From: a bacterium
GTDB taxonomy: Bacteria; Atribacterota; JS1; SB-45; 34-128
Direction of reading: 5' to 3'
Assembly: GCA_018903015.1 (NCBI GenBank)
Contig: JAHIPR010000035.1
Location: 1 to 5,406 of the forward strand
Length of the DNA: 5,406 nt
Part shown: positions 1 through 5,406 of the stretch, in pieces
How the letters are laid out: each line of letters begins with the position of its first letter
How positions within the stretch are numbered: position 1 is the first letter of the stretch
Program-made: the position numbers and the translations under genes
Notes under the pieces: generated by a model
Told to the model about the DNA's origin: nothing
What the model saw: the letters and a program-made list of their open reading frames with translations, nothing else
Database searches by the model: none

Positions 1-312
1 ATGCAAGCTGTTATCGCAACTGGAGGGAAACAGTATCTAGTAAAAGAAGGAGATATTATCAGGGTTGAAAAGTTAGACCAGGAAAAGGGAAAGAAAGTAG
101 AATTTGACCAGATACTAATGGTTGACAAAGATGGTGAACATATTATTGGCCGACCTCTGGTAGAAAAAGCTAAGGTTGTTGGGAAAGTTTTAAACCAGGA
201 TAGAGCTAAAAAGATTCTAGTTTTTAAATATAAATCCAAAAAAAGATATCGTAAAAAGACCGGACACAGACAGCCTTATACTGAAATTTTAATTGAAAAT
301 ATAAAAATATAA
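1..312 (+). CDS. rplU: 50S ribosomal protein L21
   Basis: Structural protein of the large ribosomal subunit that binds 23S rRNA. The 103-residue product matches the usual family length (E. coli L21 is also 103). The N-terminus [12 protein letters not shown] is the L21 signature (family form MYAVIxTGGKQY), followed by the V-x-x-GDxIRVEKL strand at about 14-25. The basic C-terminal block at residues 76-91 carries the conserved Y-R-K-K-x-GHRQ motif, followed by PYTEI. The window begins exactly at the ATG, so its Shine-Dalgarno and promoter cannot be seen, but the start fits the family with nothing missing. It is followed 85 bp later by rpmA, the near-universal order. In Firmicutes the L27-processing protease gene prp usually lies between the two; here the gap is too short for it. 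The identification is secure. Confidence 0.98.
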   Translation: MQAVIATGGKQYLVKEGDIIRVEKLDQEKGKKVEFDQILMVDKDGEHIIGRPLVEKAKVVGKVLNQDRAKKILVFKYKSKKRYRKKTGHRQPYTEILIENIKI

Positions 313-321
313 AAGTATAAT
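293..321 (+). promoter_or_regulatory. Candidate sigma70-type promoter for rpmA
   Basis: TTGAAA at 293-298 and a perfect TATAAT at 316-321 are separated by exactly 17 bp (299-315), so 11 of 12 hexamer bases match consensus. The -35 box lies inside the last codons of rplU and the -10 box just after its stop. Transcription would begin near 328, giving a leader of about 70 nt before the rpmA ATG. This would let L27 be made independently of, or in addition to, rplU read-through. The surrounding DNA is very AT-rich, which raises the chance of a fortuitous match, so this is an inference from sequence only. Confidence 0.45.
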
Positions 322-379
322 ATAAAGTATCAGGATAATTAAACATTTATAACATAATTTAATCGGAAGCAGATTTAAG

Positions 380-390
380 AAGGTGAGGTG
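380..390 (+). promoter_or_regulatory. Ribosome binding site of rpmA
   Basis: AAGGTGAGGTG lies 7 nt before the ATG at 398 and contains two overlapping GGTG cores, both complementary to the 16S anti-Shine-Dalgarno. An in-frame TGA at 389-391 means translation cannot start further upstream. This fixes the L27 N-terminus at MAHKKG and rules out the cleavable N-terminal extension found in Firmicutes. Confidence 0.8.
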
Positions 391-397
391 AGAATTT

Positions 398-658
398 ATG
401 GCACATAAAAAAGGTCAGGGGTCAATTAAAAACGGTAGAGATAGTAATGCCAAACGGTTAGGCGTAAAACGATCTGACGGTCAATTTGTAACAGCAGGTA
501 GTATCTTAATAAGACAGAGGGGAACTAAAATTCTTCCCGGAGAAAATGTGGGAAGAGGGAATGATGATACTCTGTTTGCTTTAACTGAGGGATTTGTAAC
601 TTTTGAAAGAAAGGGAAAAGATAGAAAGCAAGTTTGTGTTTATGCTGAGAGGTCTTAA
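398..658 (+). CDS. rpmA: 50S ribosomal protein L27
   Basis: Large-subunit protein whose flexible N-terminal tail reaches towards the peptidyl-transferase centre and helps position tRNA. The 86-residue product has the usual length. The tail A2-H3-K4-K5-G6 is followed by the family signature [14 protein letters not shown] at residues 12-25, then [12 protein letters not shown] and the GxNVGRGxDDTLFAL block. The start is fixed by the strong ribosome binding site and by an in-frame stop immediately upstream. There is no extra N-terminal segment of about 9-12 residues with a Prp cleavage site, so this is the Gram-negative-like form. One small oddity is Ser9-Ile10 where the family commonly has Ser-Thr. 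The gene ends 25 bp before an intrinsic terminator that closes the rplU-rpmA unit. Confidence 0.98.
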   Translation: MAHKKGQGSIKNGRDSNAKRLGVKRSDGQFVTAGSILIRQRGTKILPGENVGRGNDDTLFALTEGFVTFERKGKDRKQVCVYAERS

Positions 659-683
659 AATGAGAAAACAATTTTATTAAACT

Positions 684-718
684 AACCCTGAGTTTTATTG
701 TAAAACTCAGGGTTTTTT
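684..718 (+). terminator. Intrinsic terminator after rpmA
   Basis: A perfect 14-bp stem pairs 684-697 with 701-714 around a 3-nt loop (TTG), and a run of six T (713-718) overlaps the 3' foot of the stem. The inner stem contains a CCCTGAG/CTCAGGG core. This is a textbook rho-independent terminator on the + strand. It implies that most rplU-rpmA transcripts end here and that obg depends on read-through or on its own promoter. I could not find a convincing promoter between 719 and 834. Confidence 0.92.
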
Positions 719-741
719 AGTATCATTAGGTAAAACAATAA

Positions 742-820
742 AAAATGAAAAGAAAGTGCCAGAAAAGTTTCCCAAAGGTGCCAGGCACCTTTGGGAAACT
801 TTTCTGGGAATTTTCATTTT
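742..820. repeat. Long palindromic element upstream of obg
   Basis: The inner arms 759-782 and 784-807 are perfect 24-bp inverted repeats around one central base (A783); the centre reads GGTGCC-A-GGCACC. Beyond an asymmetric internal loop (752-758 against 808-810), perfect 10-bp outer arms (AAAATGAAAA at 742-751, TTTTCATTTT at 811-820) extend the structure to 79 bp. It lies between the rpmA terminator and the obg ribosome binding site. No flanking direct repeat suggesting a target-site duplication is evident. Arms this long and well preserved suggest a dispersed palindromic repeat (REP- or MITE-like) or a strong 5'-leader hairpin. It is not a standard terminator because no uninterrupted T-run follows the stem. 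Confidence 0.85.
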
Positions 821-823
821 AGC

Positions 824-828
824 GGGAG
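824..828 (+). promoter_or_regulatory. Ribosome binding site of obg
   Basis: GGGAG sits 6 nt before the ATG at 835 and only three bases after the end of the palindromic element. An in-frame TAG at 820-822 rules out an earlier start. Any transcript crossing the palindrome would place a very stable hairpin directly upstream of this site, so the hairpin could influence ribosome access. Confidence 0.7.
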
Positions 829-834
829 AAGAGC

Positions 835-2118
835 ATGTTTGTGGATAGAGTGAAAATAAAAGTGAGAGCAGGAAGAGGGGGAAATGGAGCCGTAAGTTTC
901 AGAAGAGAAAAGTATATCCCCAAAGGTGGGCCTAACGGGGGAGACGGAGGAAAAGGCGGAGATATAATTATTGAAGCAGATGATAAGATTGGCACTTTAA
1001 TAGACCTTTATAATCACCCTCATCAAAGGGCAAAAAACGGAGAAAGCGGGCAGGGAAGTAACAAGAAAGGGAAAAACGGAGAAGATTTATTTATAAAAGT
1101 TCCTTTGGGAACTTTGGTAGAGGATATGGACAGCTCCACCATTTTAAGTGATCTAATAGAAAACGGACAAAGAATTATTGTAGCTCGGGGTGGACAGGGT
1201 GGACGGGGAAATTTTCGCTTTAAAAGCTCTATTAGAAGGAGCCCCAGGTTTGCTCAAAAAGGAGAACCTGGAGAAGAAAAGAAACTATATTTAAGTCTAA
1301 AAATAATTGCCGATGTAGGATTGGTTGGCTATCCTAATGCCGGAAAATCTACTCTGCTTTCTCGAATTTCAGCAGCTAAACCCAAGATTGCCGATTATCC
1401 CTTTACCACTCTCAGCCCTAATTTAGGAGTAGTTAGTGTAGATGAAGCAAAAAGTTTTATGGCAGCAGATATTCCCGGTCTGATCGAAGGCGCCCATCAA
1501 GGGACTGGTTTGGGAGATGAGTTTTTAAAACATATTGAAAGAACTAAAATAATCTTACATATTATCGACGGTTCTCTAATAAAAAAAGAGGATCCATTGT
1601 ATAGTTTTAGGGCTATAAACAAAGAATTAAATAATTTTAGTGAAAAACTGACAAAAAAACCCCAGCTTATAGCCATAAACAAATGTGACCTTCTTTCTGT
1701 TAAAGAAAATATGATCTACTTTAAAGATGCTTTCCATAAGGAAGGTTATCAAATATTTCCCATTTCTGCTCTGACCGGAGAAGGATTAAATAAACTAATC
1801 TATAGTCTTTCTTCTTTATTGGATGAATTAAAATTAAAAGAAAAAGAAACGATTACTGAGGTTTTACCTAAAAAAGGGGCAGTGTATAAATTTACCCCCC
1901 GGTTTGTAATTAATAAAAAGGGAGACCTTTATGAAGTTATCGGTGCAGAGATTGAACGGATAGTAGCGATGACCAATTTTGGTAATGAGGAAGCAATAGA
2001 TTATTTCCAGAAAATTATAAAAAAAATGGGTTTAGAAAAGGATTTAATTAAAAAAGGAATTAAAGGGGGAGATCAGGTAAAAATCAAGGAAATCATTTTT
2101 ACTTTTTCAAATAAATAA
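835..2118 (+). CDS. obg: GTPase Obg/CgtA
   Basis: Essential GTPase that binds the 50S subunit late in assembly and links ribosome maturation to nucleotide (GTP/ppGpp) status; cytoplasmic and ribosome-associated. The 427-residue product is close to Bacillus Obg (428). The glycine-rich Obg fold covers about residues 1-158, starting MFVDRVKIKVRAGRGGNG and including GGPNGGDGGKGGD. The G domain follows: G1/P-loop GYPNAGKS at 165-172, G2 threonines T191-T192 in PFTTLSP, G3 DIPG at 212-215, G4 NKCD at 282-285 and G5 SAL at 311-313. All catalytic motifs are intact. The C-terminal OCT (Obg C-terminal, TGS-like) domain spans about 350-424, ending in GDQVKIKEIIFTF. The start is supported by the ribosome binding site and an upstream in-frame stop. 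The gene follows rplU-rpmA as in most bacteria, but a terminator and a palindrome separate it from them. I see no hairpin terminator after its stop. Confidence 0.98.
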   Translation: MFVDRVKIKVRAGRGGNGAVSFRREKYIPKGGPNGGDGGKGGDIIIEADDKIGTLIDLYNHPHQRAKNGESGQGSNKKGKNGEDLFIKVPLGTLVEDMDSSTILSDLIENGQRIIVARGGQGGRGNFRFKSSIRRSPRFAQKGEPGEEKKLYLSLKIIADVGLVGYPNAGKSTLLSRISAAKPKIADYPFTTLSPNLGVVSVDEAKSFMAADIPGLIEGAHQGTGLGDEFLKHIERTKIILHIIDGSLIKKEDPLYSFRAINKELNNFSEKLTKKPQLIAINKCDLLSVKENMIYFKDAFHKEGYQIFPISALTGEGLNKLIYSLSSLLDELKLKEKETITEVLPKKGAVYKFTPRFVINKKGDLYEVIGAEIERIVAMTNFGNEEAIDYFQKIIKKMGLEKDLIKKGIKGGDQVKIKEIIFTFSNK

Positions 2119-2126
2119 GGTATAAT
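2098..2126 (+). promoter_or_regulatory. Candidate sigma70-type promoter after obg
   Basis: A perfect TATAAT at 2121-2126 begins three bases after the obg stop codon. TTTACT at 2098-2103 (4 of 6 match to TTGACA) lies 17 bp upstream inside the obg 3' end. Transcription would start near 2133 and produce a leader of about 325 nt, containing the whole short-repeat mosaic, before the TPR gene. The AT-rich context makes chance matches common, so this is a tentative call. Confidence 0.33.
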
Positions 2127-2136
2127 TTTGATAATT

Positions 2137-2427
2137 AGCGTATAGCGTGGAGCGTATAGAAATATAGTGATAAGTAATGAGTAATTAGTGACAAATTACA
2201 AGTTTCAAGTTTAATGAAAGTAAGAAATGACGTATTACCTGCCGCATTGACCGAAAGACCGGCAGACTGGTTGACTGGTAGACTAATTTATCTGGTAACT
2301 GGTGAACTAGGTAACCAAGTAACTAAATAAACTTGCATTTTGTATCTTGCAATTATTAACTGAAAACCGAAAACTGAGAACTTGTATTTAATACTAACGA
2401 CTATTCACTATTCACTAACGACTAGTT
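2137..2427. repeat. Mosaic of 7-bp and 8-bp tandem repeat arrays
   Basis: The obg-TPR gap (2119-2457) has no gene but is built of consecutive short arrays, each with its own word. 2137-2157: AGCGTAT x3 (middle AGCGTGG). 2166-2193: AGTRAYN x4. 2192-2212: CAAATTA once, then CAAGTTT x2. 2249-2288: five octamers of GACYGGYA type, the last more degenerate. 2292-2330: CTGGTAA, then four octamers such as CTGGTGAA and CTAGGTAA. 2332-2359: CTTGCAT-like, a 14-bp pair. 2360-2387: CTGAAAA, CCGAAAA, CTGAGAA, CTTGTAT. 2393-2427: ACTAACG, ACTATTC x2, ACTAACG, ACTAGTT. About 82 % of 2137-2427 falls in such units. I find no supported pattern in 2213-2248. The layout resembles the short tandemly repeated heptamers (STRR) described in cyanobacterial intergenic DNA; function is unknown. 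Confidence 0.8.
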
Positions 2428-2445
2428 TAAGTGGTCAATTAAAGC

Positions 2446-2453
2446 AAAGGTGA
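2446..2453 (+). promoter_or_regulatory. Ribosome binding site of the TPR gene
   Basis: AAAGGTGA ends 4 nt before the ATG at 2458. An in-frame TAA at 2440-2442 closes the frame upstream, so this ATG is the first possible start and has the only good Shine-Dalgarno. The next ATG (codon 27) lies inside the hydrophobic segment and would destroy the signal peptide. Confidence 0.75.
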
Positions 2454-2457
2454 ATTA

Positions 2458-5406
2458 ATGGCTAAAATAATTAATTATCTTTTAAAAGAAAAATTATCAT
2501 TGAAACTTTTTTGCATCATTATTATTTTTATTATAATGATAAGTTTTTTTTATAATATTCAGATTGTTCAGGCCTCTGACAGGAAGATAAGCGTTTTATA
2601 TTTTAATAATCGTACCGGGCAGTCAAGCTGGGATTGGCTAAGTAAAGGCTTGACCGACATGCTGATAGGTGATCTTTCTCAGATTGATATTTTCATCTGT
2701 TCTTCTCGTCAAGAGATAGAGGATTTGTACTATAAATATGACTTGTTACCCATTTCAGCCGAGATAGATAAATCTCTATTAATCCAGTTTAGTAAGAATT
2801 TAAATGCTGAGGTTATATTTTTTGGCGATTTCTATCTTTCTTCTCCCTCTAGTTTGAATTTAAGTCTTAAAAAGTACGATAACTCCACCGGAGAAATTAC
2901 CGCTTTTCGAGATTTTATAGTGGGAGACACAGATATTTTTAACTTAAAAGATAAGGTAGTTTTATTTATCTTAAAAGAGTTAAATGTTGAATTATCAATT
3001 CAAGATAAAGATAAATTAACAAAAACTCCCACCACTTCGCTTAAAGCTCTGAATAATTATTACAAATGTCTTGATTTAATGGATAAAGCCATTGTTGAAT
3101 ATGAAGGTGTTGATTATCCCAGTAAAAAGTTATGGGCTGAGGCCATAGAATACGGAGAAAGGGCAGTGGCAGCAGACCCTAAGTATGCCGAAGCTTATTA
3201 TCTTTTAGCGGAGATTTATAACAGGACCCGTTGGACTATTAGGGAAGCAAACAGTTTAAATAGCTTTATTCAACTGATAGAAGATAATCATTTAAAAAGT
3301 AAAGATATTTATAAAAAAGCTTCTCAGGCTTATTTTCGATTAGGATATGCCTTTTATTCTAAAGGCGAGAATGAACAGGCGACTGAATATTTTATTTCTT
3401 CTACAAAATATGATCCTGATTTATTAGAGGCCCATCTCTATTTGGTTCAAATTTATTATGATATGGGTGAGATAGGCCTTTCTCTTGATGAATGTAAAGA
3501 AGTTTTAAGGATAGACCCCCAGAATAAAGAGATTTCCTGGATTATTAAAAAGAACGAACAGTCCCAAAAATACGGCCGGAAAGCTTATGAAAACTACGAA
3601 AAAGGTTATCTATCTTATAAAAATAGCAATTTTAAAGAAGCGGTAAGTTATTTTGAATCATCTATTTTAGCAAATACTGATTTTAAGGAACCTCATTACT
3701 ATTTGGCCTTAAGCTATTACGAGATAGGGGACCTGGATAATTCTATTTATCAATGGGAAGAAGTTATCAGGATTGATTCTTTCGACAATACAGCCAAACA
3801 TTTTTTAAATAATTGCCTGGAAGAGAAAAAATACGGGAGAGAGACTTTAAAGTATTTTAACACCGGCTATGATTATTATTTGAAAGGTGAATATGATAAA
3901 GCCCTCGAAGAATTTACTAGATCTTTAGATTATAATCCGGAATTTGAAAAAGCCCGTCAATTTCTTTCCCGCTCATATTATCAGCTTAATCTGATGGACG
4001 AATACCGCGAAGAAAGAAAAAAGACGACCGAATTAAAGGCCAGTAGTGAGGAGGAAAAAGCGGTAGAATATTATAAATTAGGCTATGAATTTTATTCTTT
4101 AAAGAATTATGCCGTGGCTATTGAAGAAATAAAAAAAGCCCTGGATATAAAGAGTGATTATCCCCATGCCCGCTATCTGTTGGCCGAGTGTTATTTCCAG
4201 CAGAAGGAATATAAGTTGGCTCAGGTAGAGTATGAGAGAGTAGTCACCGATTCGGAGATAAACGAGTTTACCGATGATGCCCTTTGGGGCAGCGGATGGT
4301 GTTATTATCTGTTAGAAGAATATGAAGAAGCGGCCAAGAGGTTTTTGAAATTATTAAATGATTTTCCCGATAGTGATTTAGCCTTACAAGCGAGACATAA
4401 GCTGGGTAAATCTTATTTTCAGGAGAATAATTATGTGGATACAATCAAAGTATGCCGGGAATTTTTGGAGAAATATATCGAATATAAAGGGAAAGAGACA
4501 GAAGAAGTGTATTACTTGTTGGGTCAGGCTTACTTCAGGTCTGGAAAATATAAAGAAGCAGAAGAAGTATTTAATAATTTATTATTTTTCTTTCCGGGGT
4601 TTGAATTGGTTTCCGAAGTGAAATATTATAATAGTTTGAGTTTGTTTAAAGAAAATAAATATGAAGAAGCAATAGTACAATTAAAGGACTTAATCTCAGA
4701 AACAGGAATAGAAGATAAGAGAAAAAAAGAGGCTCAATATTTACTGGCTCGGTGTTGGCTTAATTTACAAGAATACAGTAAAGCCATTGAAAATCTGGAT
4801 GGCTTAAAGCAGTTCGAAGTGGAAGATTCTTTATTGGAAAAAGTCAGTTTTGATTTAGGTTTAACTTATTCTCGGCAGGGTGATAAGGAAAAAGCAATTT
4901 TAGAATTTCAAGAATTTATAGAGAAATATCCGCAAAGTGAACTTATTAAGTCAGCCCATTTCGAATTGGGTAAGAATTTGTATGGTTTAAAAAAATATCA
5001 ATTAGCTTTATCAGAATTAAAGGAAACATCCACCGATGAAGCACTCTATTTAAGAGGGAAGGCCTCTAAAGAATTAGGGGATCAAGAAGGAGAAATTGCA
5101 GCATTCGAAGAATTAAGAGAAAAGTACCCCCAGAGTAATTTTTCTCAGGAGGCCTATTTTAGATTAGGCAATTATTATTATAATCAGAAGAGAGATAAAG
5201 AGGCAATTGAGGAATTTAACAAAATTATCCAATTTTTCCCTCAATCTCCTTTTCTCTCGGAAAGCTATTACTGGATGGGGTGGAGTTATTTTAAATTAAC
5301 TGATTATAAGAAGGCGAGCGAATATTTTAACCAAGTGGAAGAAGATGAAGAAAATTTAGATTTGGGGCAAAGAGCAAAGTTTATGGCGGCAGAATCATGG
5401 TATAAT
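2458..5406 (+). CDS. Exported TPR protein with TolB-N/CsgG-like N-domain (3'-partial)
   Basis: A reading frame of 983 codons stays open to the window edge, so the C-terminus is missing. Residues 1-39 form a signal peptide: lysines at 3, 10, 12 and 16, a hydrophobic core at about 17-32, and a VQA-S cleavage site after A39. Without cleavage it would be an N-terminal membrane anchor. Residues 42-150 resemble the TolB-N/CsgG/FlgO fold: ISVLYFNNRTG (44-54), WLSKGLTDMLIGDLSQ (60-75), FFGDF (121-125) and STGEI (143-147). TPRs fill the rest from about residue 225. The first half has classical repeats with DP turns, organised at 296-541 in an 87-residue super-repeat. The second half has TPR_6/BamD-like repeats marked by FPDS (636-639), YPQS (824-827 and 890-893) and FPQS (927-930). 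No catalytic motif is visible. The likely role is an extracytoplasmic scaffold for protein or envelope assembly; partner and pathway are unknown. There is no functional tie to obg. Confidence 0.88.
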   Translation, partial: MAKIINYLLKEKLSLKLFCIIIIFIIMISFFYNIQIVQASDRKISVLYFNNRTGQSSWDWLSKGLTDMLIGDLSQIDIFICSSRQEIEDLYYKYDLLPISAEIDKSLLIQFSKNLNAEVIFFGDFYLSSPSSLNLSLKKYDNSTGEITAFRDFIVGDTDIFNLKDKVVLFILKELNVELSIQDKDKLTKTPTTSLKALNNYYKCLDLMDKAIVEYEGVDYPSKKLWAEAIEYGERAVAADPKYAEAYYLLAEIYNRTRWTIREANSLNSFIQLIEDNHLKSKDIYKKASQAYFRLGYAFYSKGENEQATEYFISSTKYDPDLLEAHLYLVQIYYDMGEIGLSLDECKEVLRIDPQNKEISWIIKKNEQSQKYGRKAYENYEKGYLSYKNSNFKEAVSYFESSILANTDFKEPHYYLALSYYEIGDLDNSIYQWEEVIRIDSFDNTAKHFLNNCLEEKKYGRETLKYFNTGYDYYLKGEYDKALEEFTRSLDYNPEFEKARQFLSRSYYQLNLMDEYREERKKTTELKASSEEEKAVEYYKLGYEFYSLKNYAVAIEEIKKALDIKSDYPHARYLLAECYFQQKEYKLAQVEYERVVTDSEINEFTDDALWGSGWCYYLLEEYEEAAKRFLKLLNDFPDSDLALQARHKLGKSYFQENNYVDTIKVCREFLEKYIEYKGKETEEVYYLLGQAYFRSGKYKEAEEVFNNLLFFFPGFELVSEVKYYNSLSLFKENKYEEAIVQLKDLISETGIEDKRKKEAQYLLARCWLNLQEYSKAIENLDGLKQFEVEDSLLEKVSFDLGLTYSRQGDKEKAILEFQEFIEKYPQSELIKSAHFELGKNLYGLKKYQLALSELKETSTDEALYLRGKASKELGDQEGEIAAFEELREKYPQSNFSQEAYFRLGNYYYNQKRDKEAIEEFNKIIQFFPQSPFLSESYYWMGWSYFKLTDYKKASEYFNQVEEDEENLDLGQRAKFMAAESWYN

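Noticed and set aside
719..741. Promoter for obg between the terminator and the palindrome
   Set aside because: Weak hexamers can be forced (for example TTTAGT at 716-721 with TAAAAA at 739-744), but none stands out from the AT-rich background.
742..820. Palindrome as a second intrinsic terminator
   Set aside because: The 24-bp stem is followed by GAATTTTCATTTT rather than an uninterrupted T-run, and it abuts the obg ribosome binding site. A complete terminator already lies at 684-718. A weak terminator role on either strand cannot be excluded.
1497..1682. 61-codon open frame on the - strand
   Set aside because: It lies entirely inside obg, antisense to the G domain, with no recognisable protein features or ribosome binding site. 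It is a shadow of the coding strand.
2239..2265. Small hairpin CTGCCG / CGGCAG in the obg-TPR gap, as a terminator for obg
   Set aside because: It has only six base pairs with a 15-nt loop and no T-run after it. The arms are explained by the GC-rich octamer words of the repeat array.
2137..2427. Possible CRISPR array or iteron-type origin
   Set aside because: Units are only 7-8 bp, directly abutting, degenerate and change sequence every few copies. There are no uniform repeats of 24-40 bp and no unique spacers. Replication iterons would share one word, and no DnaA-box cluster or replication gene was seen.
2119..2457. Riboswitch, tRNA or small RNA gene in the 339-bp gap
   Set aside because: No cloverleaf, conserved riboswitch core or expression-platform hairpin was seen. 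The bases are mostly accounted for by the short tandem arrays.
4433..4621. 62-codon open frame on the + strand
   Set aside because: It overlaps the TPR gene in another frame. The TPR frame is continuous and carries clear repeat motifs across this segment, so this one is spurious.

Overview
This is an AT-rich bacterial window with four genes, all on the + strand: rplU (ribosomal protein L21), rpmA (L27), obg (ribosome-assembly GTPase) and the first 983 codons of a large exported TPR protein that runs off the right edge. rplU-rpmA-obg is one of the most conserved small gene clusters in bacteria. L27 begins directly at MAHKKG, with an in-frame stop just before its ATG, and there is no prp protease gene between rplU and rpmA. 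Both points argue against a typical Firmicute, whose L27 carries a cleaved N-terminal extension. Obg has the C-terminal OCT domain, as in Bacillus and unlike E. coli. With the low GC and the long periplasmic-type TPR protein, this suggests a deep-branching or candidate-phylum anaerobe (an Atribacterota- or Aerophobota-like lineage is a guess only). The sequence does not settle the taxonomy.

Layout: positions 1-658 hold rplU and rpmA, 85 bp apart, with a near-consensus sigma70-type promoter overlapping the end of rplU. A clean intrinsic terminator (684-718) closes the ribosomal-protein unit. Between it and obg lies a 79-bp palindromic element (742-820) with perfect 24-bp inner arms and 10-bp outer arms, ending three bases before the obg Shine-Dalgarno. 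obg occupies 835-2118. The 339-bp gap 2119-2457 has no gene. About 70 % of it is a chain of short tandem arrays with 7- or 8-bp periods, each array using a different word. A TATAAT box just after the obg stop could make this chain part of the leader of the next gene. From 2458 to the edge runs the TPR gene.

L21 and L27 are 50S subunit proteins and Obg acts in late 50S maturation, so the first three genes form a ribosome-assembly set. The TPR protein has a signal peptide, a TolB-N/CsgG/FlgO-like N-terminal domain and a long superhelix of TPRs. It is probably an extracytoplasmic scaffold with no evident link to the ribosome. The most notable features are the heptamer/octamer mosaic, the palindromic element and an 87-residue super-repeat in the TPR protein. 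I see no clear new defence, mobile or biosynthetic system.
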